NCBI GenBank assembly: GCA_023380305.1
Contig: JAMCQZ010000008.1
Coordinates: 69,588-122,658, forward strand
DNA: 53,071 nt
From: Patescibacteria group bacterium
GTDB taxonomy: Bacteria > Patescibacteriota > Minisyncoccia > UBA6257 > Colwellbacteraceae
Direction of reading: 5' to 3'
Shown here one piece after another: positions 1-9,442 of this stretch. Under the pieces are notes generated by a model. It saw only the letters and a program-made list of their open reading frames with translations. It was not told the origin of the DNA and searched no databases. Both the position numbers and the translations under genes were made by a program. The number at the start of each line of letters is the position of its first letter. Position 1 is the stretch's first letter.

Positions 1-194
1 ATTTTCACCTCGTTCAAAACGTCAGCCACGGATTTACAAACCTCATCCATTTCCACGACCGATCCCCGGCGAAGGCCGGAAGAGGATCGCGTAAAGCCGG
101 CGATAATTTTCATCTTGTCCCCGCGGGCTTCGGCCACCACCGCTTTGATGTTCGCCGACCCGATGTCCAATCCTAGAACCGTGTTTTGAGCCAT
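1..194 (-). CDS. ftsA: Cell division protein FtsA, N-terminal part (truncated by window edge)
   Basis: Reverse translation MAQNTVLGLDIGSANIKAVVAEARGDKMKIIAGF..., actin-like phosphate-1 motif LGLDIGSANIKAVVAE. Confidence 0.75.
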   Translation of the reverse strand, partial: MAQNTVLGLDIGSANIKAVVAEARGDKMKIIAGFTRSSSGLRRGSVVEMDEVCKSVADVLNEVK

Positions 195-203
195 ATTTCT
201 CGA

Positions 204-587
204 TTAAATGTCTTGTTTTAACAAGCGGCGAGCCAAAACCCGCTCCTTGTTTTCCATTTTTATTTTATCATTTTTTCGGTTATGGTCATAACCCAGAAGA
301 TGGAGCAGTCCGTGGAGCAGCAGCCGGCCGATGTCGCCGCCGGTTTTTTTGATATACACCGGAGCCAGATAGATCTCGCCGAGGACCTTCTTGTCAGTCT
401 CGGGATGGGGGACCTTCGGTTCCACAAAAGACAAAACCGTCGTCGGCCTGTCCTTCCGCCGGTACTTCGAATTGAGCCCGCGCATCAGGCTGTCGGAAAC
501 GAGGTAAATGGAAACCGAAGAATTCTGACGGCGCATCAAAACGAGTGCCGCCAAGGCCAAAGATTCCAGTCTTTTTTCCAGGGTCAT
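204..587 (-). CDS. ybeY: Endoribonuclease YbeY (rRNA maturation factor)
   Basis: LLHGLLHLLGYDH zinc-binding motif, GEIYLAP motif. Confidence 0.9.
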   Translation of the reverse strand: MTLEKRLESLALAALVLMRRQNSSVSIYLVSDSLMRGLNSKYRRKDRPTTVLSFVEPKVPHPETDKKVLGEIYLAPVYIKKTGGDIGRLLLHGLLHLLGYDHNRKNDKIKMENKERVLARRLLKQDI

Positions 588-1039
588 TGGCTGCTTCCGA
601 GCACCGACTTAATGATTTCCGCGACGGTCTGGCCGTCGGCTTTGCCCTTTAAGTCCTTCATCGCCTCTTTCATCGCCGATCCGAAATCTTTCGCTCCGGC
701 GGCGACGACTTTCTTCACCACCTCCTCGATAGCCTCGCGGCTCATTTCCGGCGGCAGATATTGATTGATAACTTTTAATTCGCGCTCCTCTTTTTCGGCA
801 AGATCGGTCCGACCGCCCTGGCGGTAGAGATCGATCGCCTCTTTCCTTTTTTTAGCTTCCCGTTTCAAAACGACGACTTCTTCGTCCGTCGTGAGCACGC
901 TCTCTCCGCCGCGACTCCTTTTGGCGATTTCCTCGTTATGAATCGAGGACAAAAGCAAACGCAAAATGCCGACCCTGTCCTGATCAGCATTTTTCATACT
1001 TGATTTCAAATCCTCCTCTATGGTCGGCAATATAGCCAT
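584..1039 (-). CDS. GatB/YqeY domain-containing protein
   Basis: YqeY-like sequence: LRLLLSSIHNEEI, E..V..L.REAKKRKEAI, YLPPEMS, KDFGSAMKEAM. Confidence 0.85.
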   Translation of the reverse strand: MAILPTIEEDLKSSMKNADQDRVGILRLLLSSIHNEEIAKRSRGGESVLTTDEEVVVLKREAKKRKEAIDLYRQGGRTDLAEKEERELKVINQYLPPEMSREAIEEVVKKVVAAGAKDFGSAMKEAMKDLKGKADGQTVAEIIKSVLGSSQ

Positions 1040-1043
1040 AGGA

Positions 1044-1259
1044 TTACATCAAGCCAAGTTTCTTCTTTTTTTCGATATCCTTCCTCTTGCGCGCCTTGTA
1101 GAGCGCGGCGATCCTCTCCGACCGCTTGTTGACGTTTCTCCCCTTAAACCTTCTTTTTCTGACCTCCTGGATGATGCCCGACTGCTGGATCTTTTTTCCG
1201 AAACGAAAAATCAGCGATCCGGCGGACTCCCCCTCTTTCTTTTTGACGATGATGGCCAT
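1044..1259 (-). CDS. rpsU: 30S ribosomal protein S21
   Basis: 71 aa basic protein, VKKKEGESAGSLIFRFGKKIQQSGIIQEVRKRRF. Confidence 0.88.
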   Translation of the reverse strand: MAIIVKKKEGESAGSLIFRFGKKIQQSGIIQEVRKRRFKGRNVNKRSERIAALYKARKRKDIEKKKKLGLM

Positions 1260-1262
1260 ATT

Positions 1263-1673
1263 TTATTGCATTCTTAAAATTTTGTTCTTCGTCTCCGCAA
1301 GACTCTCCGCCGGCGGGCAATGAACCACCGAATGGAGCGATCCTCCGCCGTCGTTCTCGAATCTCGGAATGACGTGAATGTGCAGATGATCAATCGATTG
1401 CCCACTGATTTTACCGTGGTTTATGCCTATTGTAAACCCCCGCGGATCCAAGGCTTTTTGGAGAATACCGGTCACTTTTTTTACCGCCCCGAAAACCGGA
1501 CAAACATCTTCGTCAGGCAAATCCAAAATGTTTTCGGCGTGTTTTTTGGGAATGATCAAAGTATGACCTTCGGTCAAAGGATGGGCGTCCAAAAAAGCCG
1601 TTACATAATCGTCCTCGTAGATGATCTCCGAGGGGATCTCGCCGCTCCCAATCTTGCAGAACAAACAATCCAT
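1263..1673 (-). CDS. HIT family protein
   Basis: CLFCKI start and HLHIHVIPR histidine triad. Confidence 0.93.
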   Translation of the reverse strand: MDCLFCKIGSGEIPSEIIYEDDYVTAFLDAHPLTEGHTLIIPKKHAENILDLPDEDVCPVFGAVKKVTGILQKALDPRGFTIGINHGKISGQSIDHLHIHVIPRFENDGGGSLHSVVHCPPAESLAETKNKILRMQ

Positions 1674-1677
1674 TATT

Positions 1678-3015
1678 TTATTTGCGCATTTTCTCTTTCA
1701 GGGTCTCGACGATCATTTTTAAAGGCACCGTCTCCTGGCCGCCGGTTTTCATATCTCGGACAATGACGCTTTCTTCGTAAACTTCCTTCTGGCCGATAAT
1801 GATGGCGAAGGGCGACCCCTCTTTGTCCGCGGCTTTCAACTGGGCCTGGAGAGAATCCTTGCCGAGTGCCGCCGCGGTTTTGATGTTCTCCTTCCTAAAC
1901 TGTTCGATCAAGGCAAAGGATTTTTTCTTGGCCAAATCCCCCACGTGAATGACAAAAATCTTTTCTGCGGATTTTTTCGGGGGCAAAAGATTGTTCGTTT
2001 TGATCACTTCGATGATGCGCTCTATGCCCGCGGCCACTCCGACGGCCGGGATCAGCTTTCCGGACAAGGCTTCACCCAAATAGTCGTAACGTCCGCCACC
2101 CATCAAGGCCAAATCGCTCTGGTCGGAAAAAATTTCAAAAACAGTGCGGCTGTAATAATCGAGTCCGCGGACCAAATACGGATTCAAGCTGTAGGGAAGA
2201 CCAACCTCGTCCAAATATTCCAAGACCCCCTTCAGGTGTTGCCGGCAGGAAAAACAAAGATTATCGAGAATGCTCGGAGCCTGGGCTTTCAAATTGGCGC
2301 AGATCTCGCTCTTGCAGTCGAGAAGACGCAAAGGATTGGTCTCCAGCCGCCTTTCGCAATCCCTGCAGACTACTTTGGTTTTTTTGGCGGCGTTGATCTC
2401 TTTTTTATAAAACTCCTGCAATTTTTTCCGGTAGTTCGGCCGGCAGGTCTTGCAGCCGATGCTGTTTAGCTGGATTGCCAAGTTCTTGAGTTTTAAAGAT
2501 TCTAAAAACCTCGCCCCAGCGACGATCACCTCGGCATCGTAAACCGGATCCGATTCTCCGCCGACGGATTCGAAACCCATCTGATAAAATTCGCGGTAGC
2601 GGCCGGCCTGGGGATTCTCGTGCCGAAAGGCCGGACCAAAATAATAAACCTGCAAGGGCTGGCTGACGCGACTTAGACCGTGTTCGATATAAGCCCGCAT
2701 CACCGGCGCCGTCATTTCCGGACGCAAAGCCAGATGATCGCCGCCGCGGGTCTTCAAAACATACATCTCTTTTTCGACGATATCGGTCGCTTCGCCGACG
2801 CCCCGCACAAAGAGGTCGACGCTCTCGAGCATCGGCGTTTCGATGCGGTCGAACCCATAGAAAGCGGCCGTATCCTTGACCGCCTGTTCCACCCTTTCCC
2901 AATACCAGGCGTCTTCGGGAAGAATATCGTGCATCCCCTTGGGCGCTTGCAAGACCGCCGGCTTCACGGGTTTCGAGGCTTTGGCGACCTTAATTTTTTT
3001 GGTGGCAGCGGCCAT
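1678..3015 (-). CDS. hisS: Histidyl-tRNA synthetase
   Basis: PKGMHDILPED, LRPEMTAPVMRAY, YYFGPAFRHENPQAGRYREFYQMGFE, class II motifs. Confidence 0.95.
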   Translation of the reverse strand: MAAATKKIKVAKASKPVKPAVLQAPKGMHDILPEDAWYWERVEQAVKDTAAFYGFDRIETPMLESVDLFVRGVGEATDIVEKEMYVLKTRGGDHLALRPEMTAPVMRAYIEHGLSRVSQPLQVYYFGPAFRHENPQAGRYREFYQMGFESVGGESDPVYDAEVIVAGARFLESLKLKNLAIQLNSIGCKTCRPNYRKKLQEFYKKEINAAKKTKVVCRDCERRLETNPLRLLDCKSEICANLKAQAPSILDNLCFSCRQHLKGVLEYLDEVGLPYSLNPYLVRGLDYYSRTVFEIFSDQSDLALMGGGRYDYLGEALSGKLIPAVGVAAGIERIIEVIKTNNLLPPKKSAEKIFVIHVGDLAKKKSFALIEQFRKENIKTAAALGKDSLQAQLKAADKEGSPFAIIIGQKEVYEESVIVRDMKTGGQETVPLKMIVETLKEKMRK

Positions 3016-3029
3016 ATTGAATTATTGGA

Positions 3030-3572
3030 TTACGGCAAGGCCGAAAGGCCCTTTTCTTTCAATGCGTTTATGGCCCCAAACGGCCAGAGGCGCATCTGCA
3101 CCAAACCGACGATTTTTTCCCGCGACAAAGGCCCCCAATTGCGGGAATCGAAGCTGACGATACGGTTGTCTCCGAGAACAAAAAACTGGTTGGCTCCGAG
3201 GGTGAATTCGCTCTGTTGCAAAGTGCGCGTTACCGTTCCTTCGGGGAGATAGCTCTCGTCGAGTTTCGATTTGTTCACGAAGACTTCCCCGTCTTCGACA
3301 GCCACCGTCTCTCCCGGCAAACCGATAACCCGTTTGATATAGTATTGCTTCTCCTCGGTCGGGGCGCGGAAAACAATCACGTCTCCGCGTTCGGGATTTT
3401 TGAAACGATAGGAAATTTCGTCGACGAGCAAAAAATCGCCGTCGTCGAAGTTCGGTTCCATGCTGGCGCCCTGAACCAAAAAAGGCTGGGCTAAAAATTT
3501 GAAGGCGGAGGCGACAATGATCGCGATCGCCGCCACTTCAATGAATTCCCAGACCGCCAATAATTGCTTCAT
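3030..3572 (-). CDS. lepB: Signal peptidase I (start probably at internal MKQLLAVWEF)
   Basis: QGASMEPNFDDGDFLLVDE, YIKRVIGLPGE, FVLGDNRIVSFDSRNWG motifs. Confidence 0.92.
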   Translation of the reverse strand: MKQLLAVWEFIEVAAIAIIVASAFKFLAQPFLVQGASMEPNFDDGDFLLVDEISYRFKNPERGDVIVFRAPTEEKQYYIKRVIGLPGETVAVEDGEVFVNKSKLDESYLPEGTVTRTLQQSEFTLGANQFFVLGDNRIVSFDSRNWGPLSREKIVGLVQMRLWPFGAINALKEKGLSALP

Positions 3573-3600
3573 CTGCCGCATTTTAATACAATTTAAGCTG

Positions 3601-4140
3601 ATGAGCAAGTCAAAAATCATTTTCGGATTGGGCAATCCGGGAACGGAATACGAGAGCACCTACCATAACGCCGGAAGACTTTTTTTGGACTTTTTGGCCA
3701 AGAAAATCGCTCCCGAAAACCAATGGGAAACCGCCAAAAAAGAGGGTTTTGAATTTTTGAGGGCCGACGGGATGATCCTTATAAAGTCGCTTGGATTTAT
3801 GAACGAATCAGGACAAACCGCCAGGCTGGCGTTAAAACGCTTCGATTCCGGACCCGAGAACCTTGTCGTTGTTCACGACGATTCGGACATCGGTCTCGGC
3901 TCCTACAAATTATCCGATGATCGCGGTTCAGCCGGCCATAAAGGGACTCAGTCGATCATCGATTATTTAAAAACACAAAGCTTCTTGAGAATCCGCATCG
4001 GCGTCCGGCCGTCGAATCAAAAGAGCCAGGCGGGCGACTTCGTGCTAAAGACGATTTCCAAGCCGAATATGCTTGCCTTGAAAAAAGTATTCTCAGAAAT
4101 TCTCGCTTGCCACTTTGAAAGTAACGATAAAGGTGACTGA
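3601..4140 (+). CDS. pth: Peptidyl-tRNA hydrolase
   Basis: FGLGNPGTEYESTYHNAGRLFLD, VVHDDSDIGLGSYKLSDDRGSAGHKGTQSI. Confidence 0.93.
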   Translation: MSKSKIIFGLGNPGTEYESTYHNAGRLFLDFLAKKIAPENQWETAKKEGFEFLRADGMILIKSLGFMNESGQTARLALKRFDSGPENLVVVHDDSDIGLGSYKLSDDRGSAGHKGTQSIIDYLKTQSFLRIRIGVRPSNQKSQAGDFVLKTISKPNMLALKKVFSEILACHFESNDKGD

Positions 4141-5628
4141 TCCGTCCGGATCGACCACCAAGTTCGCAAGCGGCTGTTCCACTTTCTGAAGCTGGGGAGT
4201 CGCCTTGAGCCTGTCGACGAATCTTTTCGACAGGTCGAGAGACGGAGAAGAGGCATTTAGAGTGATGCTGCCGTCAATCGGCTGGGTGGCGATCCTCAAA
4301 ATCGTGGCGTCGGTGCCCGCCAATTCTTTGATTTTTTTCAAAAACGGCGAAATAACCGTCTCCTGCCTCTTGGCGTCAGCCACCAGCCGCACCAAAGAAT
4401 TGAAACTGTCGACTTGGGCTCTTAGGGCGCTGTATTCTTGGTTTTCGCTCGCAGGGAGACTGATCGCCTGGCTCGCAATCAAGTTGTCTTTTATCCGACG
4501 CAAGAACAAATCGCTTCCGCTGTAAAGCACTGCGAGGAACGCCAGGGTAACCAAAAAAGCACTCCGCCAAGCATCCACCAGATTCAAAGATTGTTCTTGA
4601 AAATATTCTTCTTTGACGCTGATGGCGTTCAGGCTGATGAATTGGTCCTTCGATCTCGGCATGGCGCCCCTGATGGCCGCGCCCAAAACCGCCGACCAAT
4701 CCGCCGGCAAGCCGGCGGTCGCCGTCAATGAAAACTCCTGGGTGTTAATTTGAGGAAACCGCGACTTGATAGAAGCGGAAATTTTGGCGGCCAAATCCTC
4801 GGAGAAAACAAATATTTTCTCGATGGAAGTGTTGAAACGGCTGCTCGCGAAATTCAAAACGCGTTCGATTTCCGTAAACAGCACCTGTTCCAGATCGGCA
4901 AAGGCGATCTGCCGGCCGCCGGGACCAACGGATTTCCAAGGATAAAAATAATCAAAATAAAGATTGTTGTTTTTGATTATGGCGAAGTTCAAGCCGTCGA
5001 CGGCGACATTCAAAACCACGTAGGTCGATTTGGGGTCGACAATCTTTAAATAATCCATTGCCCTCGTCAGGCTCAAACTCTGAAACTCGATGGCGATCGG
5101 ACTAAACCCGGCTTCCTTCAAAAGGGACAGCCATTCGTCGGCGGTCGAGCTCGGAATAAAGGCGCCGAGAAGCTCTAATTGGCGGCCTCCATTCGCGACG
5201 ATACCCACGGGTTGATAGCTGTAATAGGCTTGTTTCAAATCTATCGGGGAAATCATCTGGAGATTTAAAAGAGCCGCTTCCTGCAAAGCCTTTTCCTCCA
5301 GGCTCGGAACGGTAAAAATCCTCGAATAAACAAGATTATCCTGCAGAGAAACGATGACATTGGCCTGACGGTCGCCCTTCGGGGAAACAACATAGGATTT
5401 CAAGGTCTCGAGCGCCTGCTTCGTCAAGGCCCGATTTTTTACCCGACCGCCCTCGATCAATCCGGGGGGCAAACGCAACGAAGCTTTAATCAGACGATTG
5501 TTTTCGTCGATCCGGACATACTTTAAAGAAGAGTCGTTGATACTCAACCCTCCCACTGGTTTAAAGGGGTTGATCAGTCTCCAGAAGGCCGCCAGTTTGT
5601 TTTTAGATTTGATTAAATTTTCCGTCAT
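4093..5628 (-). CDS. Type IV pilus assembly protein, PilM-like N-terminus fused to PilN-like C-terminus
   Basis: N-terminal actin-like PilM region (GGLSINDSSLKYVRI...), then single TM and PilN-like periplasmic region; pilus operon context. Confidence 0.7.
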   Translation of the reverse strand: MTENLIKSKNKLAAFWRLINPFKPVGGLSINDSSLKYVRIDENNRLIKASLRLPPGLIEGGRVKNRALTKQALETLKSYVVSPKGDRQANVIVSLQDNLVYSRIFTVPSLEEKALQEAALLNLQMISPIDLKQAYYSYQPVGIVANGGRQLELLGAFIPSSTADEWLSLLKEAGFSPIAIEFQSLSLTRAMDYLKIVDPKSTYVVLNVAVDGLNFAIIKNNNLYFDYFYPWKSVGPGGRQIAFADLEQVLFTEIERVLNFASSRFNTSIEKIFVFSEDLAAKISASIKSRFPQINTQEFSLTATAGLPADWSAVLGAAIRGAMPRSKDQFISLNAISVKEEYFQEQSLNLVDAWRSAFLVTLAFLAVLYSGSDLFLRRIKDNLIASQAISLPASENQEYSALRAQVDSFNSLVRLVADAKRQETVISPFLKKIKELAGTDATILRIATQPIDGSITLNASSPSLDLSKRFVDRLKATPQLQKVEQPLANLVVDPDGSVTFIVTFKVASENF

Positions 5629-5629
5629 A

Positions 5630-6115
5630 TTAAACCGCTATTTCTTTGATATAACTCACCCTGATTTCCCGCGTCGCCGGATCGACTGAAAGCACCGCTT
5701 CGACTTTCCTTCTCCGACTTGCGGCAAAACCCAGGGAACGCACTCGGAAATAGCATCCCCAGACAACACTGCAACTCCCGAATTTGGCGCTCAAATCTAT
5801 GGGGTCTTTTTCCACGGTGATCTCGGCCTTGCGCTCGCCTTGCGTTCCCGGCGTTCCGGTAACAGTCAAATTGTAAGAAGCTTGGTAATCTCCTCTGATA
5901 ATTTTATAGATGGCGTCATCGACGCCTGCGCGCGCCGTGAAAAGCGCCTCCGTCGAGAACCTCATGCCCGAACCGCTCTGGGTGAAAGCGTAACCGACAA
6001 CCACGCCGGCGATGGCGAGCTCCATAATAATGCCGCCGATCATGAGGACCGTCGGTAAAGTCGCTACTCCTGGTGATTTTTTATCGCATGAATAATTCAT
6101 CTTTATGGGCTCCAA
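5630..6115 (-). CDS. PilX-like minor pilin / pilus assembly protein
   Basis: Single N-terminal hydrophobic helix (TLPTVLMIGGIIMELAIAGVVVGYAF), pilus operon position. Confidence 0.55.
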   Translation of the reverse strand: MEPIKMNYSCDKKSPGVATLPTVLMIGGIIMELAIAGVVVGYAFTQSGSGMRFSTEALFTARAGVDDAIYKIIRGDYQASYNLTVTGTPGTQGERKAEITVEKDPIDLSAKFGSCSVVWGCYFRVRSLGFAASRRRKVEAVLSVDPATREIRVSYIKEIAV

Positions 6116-7119
6116 TTAACGATCACTCCGCTCACTTGCGGCGCGAGCGTCCGGGTCAAATCGCTCAAGATAACCATCCGATAACGGAAATATCTCTTGT
6201 TCGAATGCGTCTCTTTGTTTTTAATCGGCATGGGCACGTCCGGTCCGGAAGCGGCGTACAAATCGTCGGCAGCCGTGGTTCCGAGGGGCCCCAGAAAGGC
6301 GCCGTCGCCGGAAGTCTTCGAGCCGCCCCAACCGATATTCTGGTCGCAAGTCGGGGCGTTGGTCGCGCCGTTGCCGCAGTTCGAGGTGGCGAGCTGAAAT
6401 CTGACGTCTCCGGAATTAGCCACCCCTTTCCACAATATATAATTATAAGCCACTCCATCGACCTCGTCAGTATCAAAGGTGCTCGAGATCACCTCCCCCT
6501 CCAACGGCTCGATTGTCCAACCGGTCATCACTTTGTAATCGACCAGGCCGCAAATGCCGCTGGGATAACCCTCGTGAGGATTATTGCAGTTAAAGCTGAT
6601 CCAGCCGATAATGTCGTTCCACGCGAACCCCTCGAACTCCGCCTGTCCCGGATAAGAGACGCTGTTTACAACAGTCACTCCATAGTCGTGGCCCGCGCAA
6701 CCGCTCGTTCCCGCATTTTCACAGCTCAAACTGATCCAGCCAACGGCGTCGGACCAGGCCCAACCGGATAATTTACCGGTTTCGGTATTCGATACTTTAT
6801 AACTTACCGGGGTGCAGCTAGAGCCCGCCGGACCGCTCGCACAATTCAAAGATATATATTGCCAAGGGGCCGCTCCGTCTCCTTTGGCGCTGTACCTGGC
6901 GTATCCCTGGAGTTCGGTCATTGCGACATTAACCGTATCGGTGGAATAAAAATCTATCCATCCCGCGACATCGCTCCAGGCCCAATGAAGATAAGCCGGG
7001 GGAGCGTCCGCCGCGATATTTGTCGCGGCCACCGCGGTTTGCAAGGCAAAAATTAAAGCGAGCGCGAATAAGATAAGTGAGCATCCGAATAAAATCTTGT
7101 CCTTATTCATCATTTTCAT
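6103..7119 (-). CDS. Secreted hypothetical protein with W-A-W-S-D-x-x-G-W-I repeats
   Basis: Signal-like N-terminus; repeats WAWSDVAGWIDF, WAWSDAVGWISLSC, FAWNDIIGWISFNC. Confidence 0.75.
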   Translation of the reverse strand: MKMMNKDKILFGCSLILFALALIFALQTAVAATNIAADAPPAYLHWAWSDVAGWIDFYSTDTVNVAMTELQGYARYSAKGDGAAPWQYISLNCASGPAGSSCTPVSYKVSNTETGKLSGWAWSDAVGWISLSCENAGTSGCAGHDYGVTVVNSVSYPGQAEFEGFAWNDIIGWISFNCNNPHEGYPSGICGLVDYKVMTGWTIEPLEGEVISSTFDTDEVDGVAYNYILWKGVANSGDVRFQLATSNCGNGATNAPTCDQNIGWGGSKTSGDGAFLGPLGTTAADDLYAASGPDVPMPIKNKETHSNKRYFRYRMVILSDLTRTLAPQVSGVIVNWSP

Positions 7120-7772
7120 TCCGTAATAAGCGTTATCCCGCCGTTATCGGGGGTAAAATCGACGGTCGAAGACACGGATGAAAAACCGTGCGGGGCGGCC
7201 GAAACCGTATACGGACCCTCCAGCCCAGGTCCGGCGGACCAGGCGGAAAAAAGCGCCGAGATATTCCGCGATCGGGTCAGATAGCCGACTATTTCGAAGG
7301 ATTGATCTGTCGGCCAGGTAACAGTTACCACTATTTTCTGGGTCGAAGGATCGTCCGTGCCTCCGGACTCGACGATGTTGTCGCTCCCGTCCCTCAAAAC
7401 ATTTTGAATATAAAAAGACTTGGTGAAAGTCGTGCCGTCGATAGCCGACGAGGTTGTTCCGTTATTGATCGCGAAACTTGTCTTGCCGGCCACGGTTACC
7501 ACGGATAAATAATGCGGATTGGTGGTTGACGGATTCACGTATTTCGTCGCGAGGTAGACGGCGTTCCAATTGGCCTCGGCTAAAACCCGCACGTTGTCGA
7601 GCTCTTGGCTGGCCAAACGGCTGGCGTTATTCAATTGTCTCGTCGACGCGCTCGAACGAACCGAAAGAAAAAGAGCGGTACTTACGCCGCCGATCATCAC
7701 GGCGCCGACCGCCAGCGCCACCAACGCTTCGATGAGCGACTGGCCCTTAATATGTGACCGTGCCGTTTGCAT
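7116..7772 (-). CDS. Prepilin-like minor pilin (PilV-like)
   Basis: KGQSLIEALVALAVGAVMIGGVSTALFLSV prepilin-type N-terminus. Confidence 0.75.
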   Translation of the reverse strand: MQTARSHIKGQSLIEALVALAVGAVMIGGVSTALFLSVRSSASTRQLNNASRLASQELDNVRVLAEANWNAVYLATKYVNPSTTNPHYLSVVTVAGKTSFAINNGTTSSAIDGTTFTKSFYIQNVLRDGSDNIVESGGTDDPSTQKIVVTVTWPTDQSFEIVGYLTRSRNISALFSAWSAGPGLEGPYTVSAAPHGFSSVSSTVDFTPDNGGITLITE

Positions 7773-8220
7773 TGACGGTGATTGTTTTGGTGACCGACGC
7801 GAAGTTCTTCAATCCAATTGTAATGGAAGCGGACGCGGCCGGCAAACCGGTCAGCTTTGCAAAAAGGACATCCGTATTCGATCCGGCCGCCGGAGCGATG
7901 AATTTTACTTCCGCGGGCAGCACCGTCCGCGAAGATTTCGTTCCGCCGGCGTAAGTGTCCCCGGAAAAAATCTCGAAGAACTGTCCGGACGCGTCATTGT
8001 TCAATCTCACCCCCCAAGCGGTGCCGTCTTTTTGACCCCTCGCGTTCTCATAGGCCAGGCGCAGATCGAAAACAATCTTTTCGGACGTGGTACTCAGGGC
8101 ATATTTGCTTCGGGTGCCGAAAAAGTTTCCAAGCGTGATCGTCAAAAGAAGAGCCATAAAGGTGATGACGAGCACGACCTCGACCAGCGTAAACCCGGAA
8201 GATCGTTTGTTTTTTAACAT
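7747..8220 (-). CDS. Prepilin-type minor pilin (GspH/FimU-like)
   Basis: SSGFTLVEVVLVITFMALLLTITLGNF. Confidence 0.85.
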   Translation of the reverse strand: MLKNKRSSGFTLVEVVLVITFMALLLTITLGNFFGTRSKYALSTTSEKIVFDLRLAYENARGQKDGTAWGVRLNNDASGQFFEIFSGDTYAGGTKSSRTVLPAEVKFIAPAAGSNTDVLFAKLTGLPAASASITIGLKNFASVTKTITVNANGTVTY

Positions 8221-8223
8221 GGA

Positions 8224-9438
8224 TTAAATGGAAGAAACCAATTGATAAATCGGGACGATGACCGCAAGAGCGATAATCATGACGACAAAACCGATCATCA
8301 CGAGAAGCGCCGGCTCGATGAAGGAGACCATCACCTTGATCTTGGTGTCCACATCCGAAGCATAAAAGTCCGCGAGCGTTTCCAAAATTTCCTCCATATG
8401 CCCGGCTTTCTCGGAGATAGCGATCAGATTGACCACCACCCTCGGGAAATAAGGCTCCCGCCTGAAGGCCTCGCCGACGGTGATGCCTTTGGCCACGCCC
8501 TGACGCGCGATTCTCAAAAGAATCTCCTTGAGCTCCTCGGAACCGACGGCGTTTGCCGTGATTTCCAAAGACTCAAGCATCGGCAAGCCCGCCTTAAGAA
8601 GCGAAGCAAAAGTGGAAGCGAACCGCTGCAAAGCCAGCTGTTTCAAGACCGGACCGACGATGGGCATGCGATTCAAAAGCTTGATGCCGAACTTTTTTCC
8701 GGCTTGGGTTTTCGCGAGGAAGAACCACGTGCCGAAAATGCCGGCGACCATCAAAAAGATGATGACAATGATGTGGCTCCCGACAAAATCGCCGAAGGTG
8801 AAAACCGCCTTCGAAAAAGCCGGCGGTTCGGTCTCCCCCTGGCTAAATGATTTTGAAATTTTCGGCAGGGCGAAGGCCACCAGGGAAAAAAGAATGACGA
8901 AAGCGAAAACCAAAAGCAGAATCGGGTAAGTGACGGCTGATTTGATGCGGCTCCGCAGGTCTTTCTCTTTTTCCAGACCGACGCTCAAATCGGCGAAAAC
9001 CCGGTCGAGACTGCCAGACGCTTCTCCCGCCTTGATAAGATTGATGAAAACCGAAGAGAAATATTGGGGATATTTGGCGAAAGTGGCGTAAAAAGGCTTG
9101 CCCTGGCCGAGGTTATCCCTGATTTCGATAAGAAGCGATTTCACCACCGGCTTGTCGAAATCGGAAATCAAAATATCGATGGCATGAAACAAATCCGTGC
9201 CCACCCTGAGCATCAGGCTCAAATATTTGGTCAAAAACACTTGATCGTCGACGGTAATAGCCGGGCTGAAAAGCCCTTTTAAGCCTGGCGCCGCTTTTTT
9301 CGTTTCTACGGCCTTCAAGGAAATCGGCCGGAGATTCTGGGTGGCCATCCACTCCAAAACTTGGGCCGGCGATGCGGCTTCGACCGCGCCTTCGGTCACT
9401 TTACCATTCGGCTGAGAGGCTATGTAGCGGAAACGCAT
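8224..9438 (-). CDS. pilC: Type IV pilus inner-membrane platform protein PilC (GspF family)
   Basis: GspF domain duplication, GLPMLESLEITANAVGSEEL, C-terminal FIEPALLVMIGFVVMIIALAVIVPIYQL. Confidence 0.92.
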   Translation of the reverse strand: MRFRYIASQPNGKVTEGAVEAASPAQVLEWMATQNLRPISLKAVETKKAAPGLKGLFSPAITVDDQVFLTKYLSLMLRVGTDLFHAIDILISDFDKPVVKSLLIEIRDNLGQGKPFYATFAKYPQYFSSVFINLIKAGEASGSLDRVFADLSVGLEKEKDLRSRIKSAVTYPILLLVFAFVILFSLVAFALPKISKSFSQGETEPPAFSKAVFTFGDFVGSHIIVIIFLMVAGIFGTWFFLAKTQAGKKFGIKLLNRMPIVGPVLKQLALQRFASTFASLLKAGLPMLESLEITANAVGSEELKEILLRIARQGVAKGITVGEAFRREPYFPRVVVNLIAISEKAGHMEEILETLADFYASDVDTKIKVMVSFIEPALLVMIGFVVMIIALAVIVPIYQLVSSI

Positions 9439-9442
9439 ATTT

